NCBI GenBank assembly: GCA_029747015.1
Contig: JAKOGI010000052.1
Coordinates: forward strand, 1,367,501 to 1,431,500
Direction of reading: 5' to 3'
DNA length: 64,000 bases
Source of the DNA: Carnegiea gigantea
Taxonomy: Eukaryota; Streptophyta; Magnoliopsida; Caryophyllales; Cactaceae
Each line of letters opens with the position of its first letter. Positions within the stretch are counted from its first letter, which is position 1. Below the pieces are notes generated by a model that saw only the letters and a program-made list of their open reading frames with translations, had not been told where the DNA came from and made no database searches. Positions 1 through 10,241 of the stretch are shown piece by piece. The translations under genes and the position numbers were made by a program.

Positions 1-389
1 TCCAGTGAAATGAGGGATTCCAGCCCCCCCCAAAAAAAAAAACAGATGACGGTCTAATCGTTCTGATTTTTATTCAACTCAATTTGTACTTTCTTCAATC
101 TTCATTATATAAGATTTTTAAAAAAAAAATCTTTATCAAAAAAGTTTTTGTTTTTCCTTCAAGGGCATCAATGACCCAACTTTGTGTGAAAGATTCTCAC
201 ATTTGTGTCTAATATCACTAGAATAGAATTCTATATAAATGCATACAATAATTATTTTCACTGTGGGTCCCACTTTCATAAGGTCTGGGTTTATGTGAGC
301 ATACATGATACATAGCACAAAATATATGAACTATATGCGACGTGTAACATTCTAATAAGAATTGAACAAAGGACGTCAAAGTTATATAC
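1..389 (-). other. Start of MATE intron 5 (no exon seen)
   Basis: The sequence left of the exon 5 donor is AT-rich and has no reading frame matching the expected MATE C terminus. I take it as intron 5 running off the window. Confidence 0.6.
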
Positions 390-3300
390 CTTAACACCAA
401 GTTTAAAGTAGAATCCAAGGAGCACTCCGACCGGGATACCAACAACGTAATAACATGCCACATTCACATATGCCACAAATGCTTGCCATCCACACCCAAC
501 AGCAACCCCTAATTCAAATTACCGCAAAATTAATCCACAATTTTAATTAATTAGTTGCATTCTACCCTATGAGAATTAAAAGCAGCATGAATGAGAAAAT
601 GTAATTGGATTATTCTTAATTAGTTACCGGATAAAACAGGCTGAATGCCGTTAAGCAAGATGGAGAGGGCAAGGAAGGGAGAGAGATCGGCGACAGCCTC
701 CGAAACAGCGATGCCACCAGTGAAAATGTAGCTGATACTATGGCGGAACACCAGCACAAGGATGGCAAATACGAGGGCGATCAAGAACGAGAAGGTGGTC
801 ACTACTACCACTGAGAATGATGCCGATTTTGGGTGCCCAGCTCCTAGCTCATTGCTCACCCTTACGCTGTCGATGACAGACTAGCATGAGTCCAGGAATA
901 GGTTTATACTCTAATATAAACGTTATGAATAGGAGTCTAATCTGTACAACCTTATCGCTTTCACTGGCACTTAATTTAATTTCAACTTTCTTCCCCTTCG
1001 ATTAATTTACATAAACCAATATGAATGTCTGTTTTAAAAATGCTAAGGTTTTCCAACTAGGATAGACATGACATATTGTGATGCACACTGGCACTTACAC
1101 ATTGCCAGCAAACGGTTGAGATTTCAAATTGTTATGACTAATGATAAAATCTTTTTACCACCATGGTAAAAAGTTCATTGAAAAAATTCTCAAATGCTCC
1201 ATGAGTGGACCTTAAGATTACAGTTCTCCCTTTAACTGTTAAGGATATTAACTGGGGGGGGGGGGGGTAGCTAGCTTACCTTGCAGCTGCATTGAATCCC
1301 ACAGAGATCATGAACACCCATCCTGAGATTGTGGTGCTGCCAAGAAATTTAAAAAATCATTCAAAATTAGAATATAAATTAATAATTAAATTCTTCCAAA
1401 TTTGCATTTTCACAATTTATTTAGATCACTTACCTGACAGAGAGAGCATCCAAGGCAATCTCAGGGTTCTCAAGCAATCCAGCAATCAACACCAAGATCT
1501 GATAATACCAAGTCTCTAAGCACAACATCACAGCCGAGGCAGTGGACAATTTGAGGAAATCCCAAAGCCCATTAAATGCGGCCCAACTAAGCCCAGTCCA
1601 AGTGTACTTAAACCTGTCACTCATCACAATGTACACAAATTGGCCTATGACTATGACCCACCAAGACAAGCTGAGCACCAAGGAGGCCCCAAGTAGGCCC
1701 AGCCCAAGCTTGTACACCGCAGCCCAGGTAAGCACGACATGGCCCACCAGGGTGGCGGCGGAGATGTAGGCGCTCGGAAACACCACGCTCTGGGACTGCA
1801 GGAACTTCTGCATGGGGAAGTTGCACGCATACGCAAAGATCTGGGGGATCAACCCGTAGATGAATAGGGCCGCGGCTGAGGCTATCTCCTTGGACTCCCC
1901 TAGTAGGATGAGGATGTCCTTCGAGAACGCGTACACGATCGTTAGTGGAATTCCGGTGGCCACTAGGAGGATCGTCGATCGTTGGAGGTAGATTCCTAAC
2001 ATCGCGTACTTGTGAGCTCCATATGCTTGCCCACATAACGTCTCCACTGCACTCCCCATCCCGAGCTACATGAACATATGTAGAGGTGAAACATTAGAGG
2101 GAGAACAGTGATATGTTTATAATCAACCATGCAGGCTACTGAATTGTGTGGAAATTAAACTCAGTTGCTTTAGCCATTGGCTCATTAAATTGTTGTTTTC
2201 CCATTGTATTTGATTCAATAATGTACGTACTGTTATCTCACATATGAAAGATCACTTTATTAGTGTTGATAATTTGGAGGTGCAAAGTACTATATCTTAT
2301 GTTTACAGCAAAACTACTACATAAAGAGCAGTGATATATAGGAGCCTTGAGTGATCAAGATATATAAGATCTATTGTTTCGAGCTAGCCTAAATTTACAC
2401 ATCAAATTATATTCATAGAATGTACAAAAGACACACAAATGAATCAATACAACAAGAACAACACTTCTCAGGGCCTGTTCTTTTCGTGGGTAAATAAGGT
2501 GGGTAAAAGGGTAAAGTAGGTTGAAGTAGGTTGAGGTGGATTGAGATAGGTTGAAGTTGGTATTTTTTTTTGAGATGGGTTGAAATAGGTTGAAGTAGGT
2601 TGAAGTAGGTTGATGTTGGTTGAAGTGGGTTGAAGTTGGTATATTTTTTATGTGGTGGGTTGAAGTGGGTTAAAATAATAAGAATGTAACTAATGTGTGA
2701 TAATTTATGAAGTTATCGAAATTTTGTGAAATTTTTGTTTATTACTTATTATTTATTATTTATTATTTATTATTTTTAACTTTTTATTTTTTATTTTTTT
2801 ATTTTTCATTTTAAATTTTTCATTTTTCATTTATCATTTATCATTCATCGTTTTTTAATTTTTAATTTTTCACTTTTTAATTTTTAATTTTTATTTTTAT
2901 TCTTTGTATTTTTTATTTTTCATTTTTTTAACTTTTTATTTTTTTTCATTTTTAATTTTTAATTTTTAATTTTAATTTTAATTTTTAAATTTTTAATTTT
3001 CAATTTTTTATTTTTCATTTTTCATTTTTCATTTTTCATTTTTTTATTTTTTATTTTTTATTTCTTATTTTTTTATTTTTATTTTTATTTTTATTTTTAT
3101 TTTTTTATTTTTCATTTTTCATTGTTCATTTTTTATTTCATTTTTCATTTTTTATTTTTCATTCTTTTATTTTTCATTTTTTATTTTTCATTTTTTATTT
3201 TTATTTTTTATTTTATTTTTTATTTTTTATTTTCATTTTCATTTTCATTTTTCATTTTTTATTTTTTTATTTTCATTTTCTATTTTTTATTTATAGTTTT

Positions 3301-6300
3301 TATTTGCATTTTTAATTTTTATTTATTATTTATTATTTATTATTTTTTATTTTTTAATTTCTTGATTCTTATTTATTATTTTTATTTATTATTTTTTAAA
3401 TTTATTATTTTTTAATTTATTATTTTTTAAATTTTAAATTTTAAATTTTTTATTCCAAAAATGAAAATTAAAATTAAAAAATAAAAAATAAAAAGTAAAA
3501 AATAAAACAAACAACATAAAAATAAAAAATAAAAAATAAAAAATAAAAACGAAAAAAGAAAAAAGAAAAAAATATAAAAATTGAAAATAAAAAGTAAGAA
3601 AATAAAAAATCAAAAATCAAAAATCAAAAATCAAAAATAGAAAATCAAAAATCAAAAATCAAAAATCAAAAATCAAAAAATCAAAAAATAAACAATAAAA
3701 AATAAAAGTAAAAAAAAAGAAAAAAGAAATATAAAAATTAAAAATTAAAAATAAAAAATATAAAAATAAAATATAAAAATAAAAATAAAAAATAAAAAAT
3801 AAAAAATAAAAAATAAAAAATAAAAAATAAAAAAATAAAAACTAAAAAATAAAAAATAAAAAAGAATGAACAAAAATTTCACAAAATTTCGATAACTTCA
3901 TAAATTATCACACATTAGTTTCATTCTCATTATTTTAACCCACTTCAATCCACCACATACAAAATATACCAACTTCAACATACTTCAACCTACATCAACC
4001 CACTTCAATCTAATTCAATCTATTTCAACCCACTTCAAAAAAAAAAAATACCAACTTCAGCCTACCTCAACCTACTTCAATCGACTTCACCCTTTTCCTC
4101 ACCCAATGTGCTCACGAAAACGACAGACCCTAAATCCCATATGATACTTTACAAATTATTAAAATTATGAAGGGGGTGGGTTAAAGTTGGTTGAAGTGGG
4201 TTGAAGTAGATTGAGGTAGGTTGAAGTGAGTTGAAGTTGGTATTTTTTTTTTCAAGTGGGTTGAAGTGGGTTGAAGTTGGTTGAAGTTGGTAAATGTGGA
4301 TTGACCCATGAAAAGAACAAGCCCTCAGTGTAGTTCTTGCTTTTGTAGGGTTTGGAGATATAGATGTAGGCCATCCTAGTTTTACAAATATCTCCGCTAG
4401 TAGAAAAGCTGATTCCCAAAAACACGCAAATAGATCAATCATATTGCTAAAAGGATTATGTTGCATTTAATCTTGTAACTGAGGAAATTTCAAATACTAT
4501 ACTCCTCTTATACAATTTACAAGTACTTACGACCTTTTAATATCTAACGTTAATAAAATTAATATAATGGTAAGAGTTTGGCGAGAATTCAAATATATGT
4601 GCATTAGGCTAGATGCAAGAAGTACAAAGTTCATATATTTCTGCCGATCTGCCTGTAGCAGATTGGCATGACTATATTTGCCTCGCCCTCTCCATTCAGG
4701 TTTGAATTTAGGGGGCTTTCTTGTGCCAATTAATTGGGAAAGGGAAGAGTGTGGGTTAGGCCTTGGGTCCTGGCTGCTTTGTCCCCCTTCTCTTGACTGA
4801 TTGGTCTGTTGGGTCTTCCCTAAAATAGGGAGTCCAATAGGTAACCCATATTTACCATTGTTTTTTTTTTTTTTTTAAAGTTCACCTATTTCTTGTTGCA
4901 TTGAAATTAATTTGTTTGTCTATTGAAGAGCACTCTTGCTAAAAAAGTATCCCTAGAACATTGGCTTTTCTCTTCAAATTAACAACAGCCACCAACTAAT
5001 AACTGATCCAATTGTGTACACTTATAGAATTACTTGCCCATAGAATACACGCAAATTGGAACTTTTTTAAACTGCTAATACTCGGTTCACATTAGCTATC
5101 TTTACTCCTTTACCATATCTACAATAACAATGAATCAACTTAACTAAGGTCTAATAGTACACCCAAGAAAAAAAAAAGCTTACTATAAATCCAATAATTC
5201 AAAATCTCATCATCATATAACTCATATATTTTGTTAAAACTATTTTGAAAACCTTACTGTTCTGTTTGGACCTAGAAAAATTTGTTGGAAAGAAAAAAAT
5301 TTAAGAAAGTAATTTTTTTTTTTCTTGTGTTTGATTTAGAGAAAATTATAAAGAAAAAAATATGGAGGAAAGTTAGGTGGAAAAATTGTTAGAAACAAGT
5401 GATAAAATTTTCTTCATAAAATTGTCAGGAAAGTTTGAGGAAAATTCCCAACCTTCTCCAACCTCACATTGCTTAGATGACATCAACATGATTCCAGTAT
5501 TTTATTGACATTCAAAATTTTCATCCAAGTTCTTCTATTTTTTCCTCAATCCAAACAAGAAAAAAACAACTCATTTTCTCTTTACTTTTTTTTCTTCACA
5601 TTCTTTTCCTTCAACTTTTCTTTCCATTAAATTTTCTAAGGACCAAACGGAACCTAAATGATAATATTATCCACCCCCCCCCCAAAAATCTCTTGCTATT
5701 ATCCAACGTACGTACATTGCAGTTATGAGGCTGTCGTGGTCAATGGGTGGTCAGTATGGAATTGAGATCCTCTATAGTTGAAGGACGGACTTGCAATATA
5801 TCTTCCAATCCCTCCATCCAACAACTGAGAATTTTTTAACAAGTTCTTTACCACAGGTAGTAAAATTTTTTAACGCCGAAAATTTTTGAAAAACAACAAG
5901 AGGTTTGAATTTTGAAAAAATCCAGTGAATTGAATGTTAATTTTATTAAAATAAATACAAAGAGTAAAATAAGTAAAAGAAGAAATTAGGAAAAATAAAT
6001 TTAAAGAAAATTATGAAGTTATTTTTCACGAAGACATTGTCAATCTTAAGAAAATAAATTCAAAATAACAAATAATGTACATAACTAATTTAAAATGGAC
6101 CATTGCTCTTCTTTTTTTTTTTTTTTTCCGAATTGGACTAAAATCTTCATTTTTTGTTTGTTGTTTATGTCAACGTGTAGACATCAACCTGACAATTATT
6201 CAACGAAACTTTCGAAAAACCATGGCTTATTCAAAAACGTAATTTTTGGGCAACGCGTAAATCCTAACTAGTTATAAAAATAGTAAAATAGTAAAAGGTT

Positions 6301-7769
6301 TTTATAATTAGAAAAGTAAGCAACCACATTAGACATCTGTCATCACATAATGAGTATTCAATTAATGTTAAAAGTTATTTTGTTAAAAATTAAACAGGTA
6401 TAAAATTTATCAGTGTAGCACGTACAAATAAATGTATGCACAATAGTTAAAAGAGTACAAAATCCTGGTAAAATAATTGAATAGGCCTTAAATAGGATTC
6501 AAATTTCTCAATAAAAACGTACTATTTCATTTGAGAACCAGGACCATTAAAAGTTTGAATTAATAATATTATCATGGTCAAATCAAATTCAAACTTTTTC
6601 TCTAATAATTGGTCGGCAACAAGACAGGATTATTATTTGTTTTTTTTTTGGAGTTCGTACAAAGTATAGGGCTGATATTGAGATTTAAATCCAAGTACTT
6701 CATACAAATACTAAAATTATTGTCACTAATTGATATTCAATTTCTATATTATACTTGCAAAACTATGTACTTGCATAAGTCATATTAACATATACATTAA
6801 AACTTATTTATGTGACAAATTTATGTGCTGGAAAACGTCCCGTTGCTTATGAAAATATATATGTTTACAAGTATAAGATCATTTTCAATTAGAGTTTCAA
6901 TTTTTGAAACTCCACCTTACCAAATTAAAAATTTCATATTTTTAAACTCGTATTTCTTTAATCCTCCAACCTACAAACTCTAATTTACATCACCCAATAA
7001 AATATTTGTGATGACTCACCTCATAATATACAACTTTTTTTAACCATCTAAATAATATTTTGTAAAGAAAAAAGAAAAAAGAAAAAAAACAACAAAATTC
7101 ACAAAAAGACAAAAAAGTTGGAACGAAAAAGGGACTGCCAGAACGTGCTGCCTCGCGTGTGCCTTGCGCTGGAAACGTCGCGTGCCATTTCATATGAAAT
7201 TTTGGACTCCACTATTGGAACGCAATCTAGTAGTTAGGAACTCTAATATCGATTAATTTAAATGATTTGATTTTTATTTTTTGGCTTAAGTTAGGTCTTT
7301 GGTTCGGATCCTTTGAGTAAAAATATTGCAATTTACATTGCACGAGTTTCATCCATTATGAACCAACAGTAACCGAATCGATTCCGATTAAACGGATGTC
7401 GACAGATGAAAACAGGAAACACTGATTGACAAGAAACAAAGTAAGCAAAGAAACATATATACATACCATGAGGCCGTAGGCCAGGAGCTGGACGCCGTTG
7501 TTGCCGAGGGAGGCGGCGGCGAGCTCGAGATTTCCGAGGTGGCCGCAGAAGATTTGGGTGGACATGGAAGTGACGTTGTTGAGCAAGTAAACCACGATGG
7601 CGGGCCCGGCCAACGGCACCAAGTAGCTGAGCTCGAGGAGGGTGGCTTGCCAGAGCCGCCGTGGCTTGGGGAGGTCCGTGTTGGTCAGGGTCTCCTCCAG
7701 GGCTGAGCTCACCTCCTCCGCCACCCATGACATGGCTTGCTGCGGTGGCGCCGCCGTGTCTGGGTTCAT
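390..7769 (-). CDS. DTX40-like: MATE (DETOXIFICATION) efflux transporter, 3' end off window
   Basis: Five minus-strand exons join in phase: 7769-7467, 2065-1434, 1336-1280, 866-628 and 508-390 (1350 nt, 450 codons). All have GT/AG borders, such as CTCATG|GTATGT and TGTAG|CTCGGG for intron 1. The last donor (AAG|GTATAT) points beyond the left edge, so about 50 C-terminal residues are missing. MATE landmarks seen are [56 protein letters not shown] and [10 protein letters not shown]. Long hydrophobic helices run throughout. Known for the family: 12-helix proton- or sodium-coupled antiporters exporting secondary metabolites or xenobiotics across the vacuolar or plasma membrane. The order and sequence fit Arabidopsis DTX40 best among members I recall, but orthology is inferred and the substrate is unknown. 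No stop or frameshift breaks the visible exons. Intron 1 is 5.4 kb and filled with repeats. Confidence 0.93.
2471..4324. mobile_element. Foldback/PIF-Harbinger-like MITE with T-rich/A-rich core
   Basis: Terminal inverted repeats are GGGCCTGTTCTTTTCGTGGG at 2471 and its inverted match ending at 4324. The flanking 3-bp direct repeat is TCA (2468-2470 and 4325-4327). The left arm (2471-about 2735) carries tandem 10-bp GGTTGAAGTN units and then a unique block containing GTGTGATAATTTATGAAGTT. The same block returns inverted at about 3880-3945, followed by inverted GGTTGAAG units to about 4100. Between the arms lie about 700 bp of TTTTTATT/TTTTTCATT-like sequence and then about 420 bp of its complement. 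An inner TIR-like end sits at 4117-4131. No transposase is present, so it is non-autonomous. The 3-bp TSD and TIR resemble Tourist/PIF-Harbinger elements. Confidence 0.75.
2736..3868. repeat. Strand-asymmetric AT low-complexity core of the foldback element
   Basis: From 2736 to about 3445 the plus strand is almost only T and A in TTTTTATT/TTTTTCATT variants. From about 3446 to 3868 it switches to AAAAATAAA/AAAAATCAAA variants. The two halves could pair over hundreds of bases. The long open frames here, rich in Phe, Ile and Tyr, are composition artefacts. Confidence 0.85.
4416..7330. other. Right part of MATE intron 1, no gene
   Basis: This is AT-rich intronic sequence with homopolymer runs near 4861 and 6110. 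A MITE lies at 5257-5654 and is listed separately. No exon-like frame with MATE homology was found. Confidence 0.5.
5257..5654. mobile_element. MITE with about 30-bp inverted ends
   Basis: The left end reads GTTCTGTTTGGACCTAGAAA and the inverted right end reads GTTCCGTTTGGTCCTTAGAA. Both then continue into similar TTGGAAAG or ATGGAAAG sequence. The interior is short, AT-rich and non-coding. The TSD is unclear (TA-like flanks). It lies in MATE intron 1. Confidence 0.6.
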
Positions 7770-7775
7770 CGTCTT

Positions 7776-7890
7776 AGCTCTCTCTCTCTCTCTTTCTCTC
7801 TCTTAACTGTGGTGGTGAGCGTATGTGAGTGGGAAAACGGATGGGTGGAGAGAGAGAGAGTACATAGAATAATATGTGTATATAAGGAAT
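7776..7890 (-). promoter_or_regulatory. MATE 5' leader with GA repeat and TATA-like box
   Basis: On the minus strand a TATA-like sequence (CTTATATACAC) lies near 7878-7889. A purine-rich GA microsatellite (plus strand CT repeat, about 7780-7805) lies just before the ATG at 7769, with a second GA run at 7850-7860. The spacing suggests transcription starts near 7850. GA-rich leaders are common in plant genes. No cap-site evidence can be seen. Confidence 0.45.
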
Positions 7891-8096
7891 GGAATCATTG
7901 AAAAGGACTTTCCTTTTCAGCTTCGGCCCCTTTCAATTCTTTTTTTTTTTAAATAATAATAAATACAAGCAAATTTCAAGTGCGAATTATAATTGTTAAA
8001 CAATAAAATGTCTTCATATAAAACACTTCATAAGTATCTTGTTATATCTTAAAAATTATATTATAATGCATTAATTTGAAGAAAAAGATATTATCG

Positions 8097-8111
8097 AATA
8101 GTAAAATATGT
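8097..8111. repeat. LINE target-site duplication, 5' copy
   Basis: AATAGTAAAATATGT matches exactly the copy at 14375-14389. Directly after it, AAAATATGT is duplicated in tandem (8103-8111 and 8112-8120), then TATAA follows. If that 9-bp duplication is secondary, the TSD extends to 20 bp. Confidence 0.8.
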
Positions 8112-8258
8112 AAAATATGTTATAAAATTTTAAAGCAAGAACTCCATTATGCATTCTCACCAACCCAAGTTTGAATTATGCAAAGCCTACTGATGGAGAG
8201 TATCCACAGAGAGAGAGAGTCATAGCGTAACCAAACTACGGAAGAGGCCGACCAACTA

Positions 8259-10171
8259 TTGCGATCGACAAAGAAGATGAAGAGAGGCACGGCAGGGAAC
8301 CCTAATGAGGTTGCCGACAAGGAGGATGTAGAGATGATGGAGATGGTGGTGGGATCACCCCTCGTCCCGGATACAGCACCGGTGAACCCACAGACACAGG
8401 GAAGGTTGAGGGCCTCTTACAGAGACACACTGCAACGGAACAACCCAAACTTGGAGTTCGAGACCCGGGAAAACCTAATATGGGAGGATGATGGTTTTGA
8501 TGAGGTTTCCGAAGATGATGAGCCCCAGAGGAGGATGATCCGACCTATCCGACAATTCTCCTCACAGCGGCGGAGAAGCGTATGCTACGCGAACCATGGC
8601 GGAATGCGCTAATAATCAAGATGTTTTATAAAGGAATTGGGTTCCTTCAATTAAAGAGGCGTCTGAAAATTAAATGGGCACTGAAAGGAGATTTTTCGTT
8701 CATTGACATCGGCCATGACTACTACGTTACCCGCTTCACAAACCCAGAAGATTATGAACATGTCATGTTAAATGGACTGTGGATGGTAGGTGATAATTAT
8801 CTAGTGATACGGGAGTGGGTTCCGAACTTTGTCCATGAGGAGGACAGCATCACTTGACTAACCGCCTGGGTGCGTATACCGAAACTTAGTGTTGAATACT
8901 TTAATAAAGATTTCCTATTGCATAAGATTGGAAGCAAAATTGGAAAGGTACGAAGAGTCGATAACACCACTGCTAATGTGGAAAGGGGCCAATTCACCAG
9001 ATTAAGTGCCGAGGTTGATCTCACGAAGCCACTCTTATCGAAGTTTCGACTGAACGGTAGAATCTGGAAAGTGTAATATGAAGGGCTTCGAATGATTTGC
9101 TTTAAATGTGGAACTCAGGGACTTAAGGAAGAGTCTTGCCCCTTGGATCATCCGAAGGAACGGGAAGGAGAGGGGGATAAGGAAGAAAACACTGTTGCTT
9201 GTTCCAAGCCGGAAGAAGAAAACACCTATGGCAGCTGGATGCTAGTGCGGAAACCAGCGAGACAGAAGCCAGCACGTCAACAAATGCAGTCAGGAGGCCG
9301 ACCGGCTGAAGTATCCGGTTTGAACCGTGACGAGGGAGCCAGACACCCGGGCCGTAGGGGACAGAATTTGGTAAGTGACATGGATAAGGAAAGTCAAGAA
9401 AATGATGCAAGAAGGGTGCATCAATTAAGCAACAATCACGACCCACGTCTGGAATTAGCCATCTCAGACGCTCAAGATCAAGGTTCTAGATTCAGAGCTC
9501 TCGCAAACCTCGATCTCAATATAGAAATGGATCCTGCTTTGGAAAGGAAAGATGTACAAGGAGATAAGGAAGAGGATTTATTCCATGTGGAAGGGACTGA
9601 TTTCGGAAGGGAAATAAATGGGGATTTTTATGCAGAAAGTAGGACGGAAATGGCTACGGTAAATACATTAGGAAAGGAAAATCTTCCTCAGAACAATTCA
9701 AGCCCACCATGGAACCTCCTAACTGCGATACGGGATGAGTCCCGTTTGCAATGCCAAAGCCCATTAAATCTGCAGGCCTTCCGCGATCCCGCTAGCTCCC
9801 ATTCCCAAGCTGGCCCAATAGCATCAGGCACGATTGATCCCCGAACTACCCATAGACCGGGACACTCCTTTAGCATCCAGCATGGAAGCCCGGCACGGTC
9901 CAACATGCAGCATACCACTATTGAAGGAGGGCCATTACGCCCTACTTCAGGTCGAGGTCTCACAAATCATTATCGGTACCCAGTGGGAGATACTTCTTTG
10001 GTGGGCGTTCCCCCAGACAAAAATAGGAGTCTGGGTAGGGAGAGCAATGAGAGTCGACAAATGGCCATTCTTAATGGGTCAAACCAATCACCAGAGGTGG
10101 GAGGCTGCTATAATGCGGGCCATGGTACTCGAGAGGCCATGAGGAGATGTGAACCGGGCTCATCTCAGTAG
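8259..10171 (+). pseudogene. LINE ORF1 (gag-like nucleic-acid-binding protein), degenerate
   Basis: The frame opens with the ATG at 8259 (117 codons) and shifts near 8582-8612. It continues through a DUF4283-like region containing FTNPEDYEHVMLNGLWMVGD, then WVRIPKL, with stops at about 8855 (TGA) and 9074 (TAA). The downstream piece (9092-10171) starts at the CCHC knuckle, CFKCGTQGLKEESC, where the expected histidine is leucine. The rest is a hydrophilic Ser/Pro/Arg-rich tail. The known role of this family is binding LINE RNA into a particle. At least one frameshift, two stops and the lost zinc ligand mark it as inactive. Confidence 0.85.
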
Positions 10172-10241
10172 CCATCAAGATTGTGATTACTCCATGAGAG
10201 TTTTATTACTTATGTTAATAGCAATGACCATGAACAGTGTT

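Larger units (their letters stand above)
2447..4415 (-). repeat. RTE LINE 3' tail fragment, split by a foldback element
   Basis: The left piece (2447-2470) is a CAA-rich run. The right piece (4325-about 4415) reads GTGTAGTTCTTGCTTTTGTAG and onward. Together they match the 3' end of the RTE element at 50185, which reads CAACAACAACACC, then CAGTGTGGGTCCTGC, then TTTTGTAGGGTCTGG. The element at 2471-4324 therefore inserted into an older minus-strand RTE tail. Confidence 0.7.

Noticed and set aside
3122..3415. A 97-codon open frame rich in Phe, Ile and Tyr
   Set aside because: It is a translation of the T-rich low-complexity core of the foldback element.
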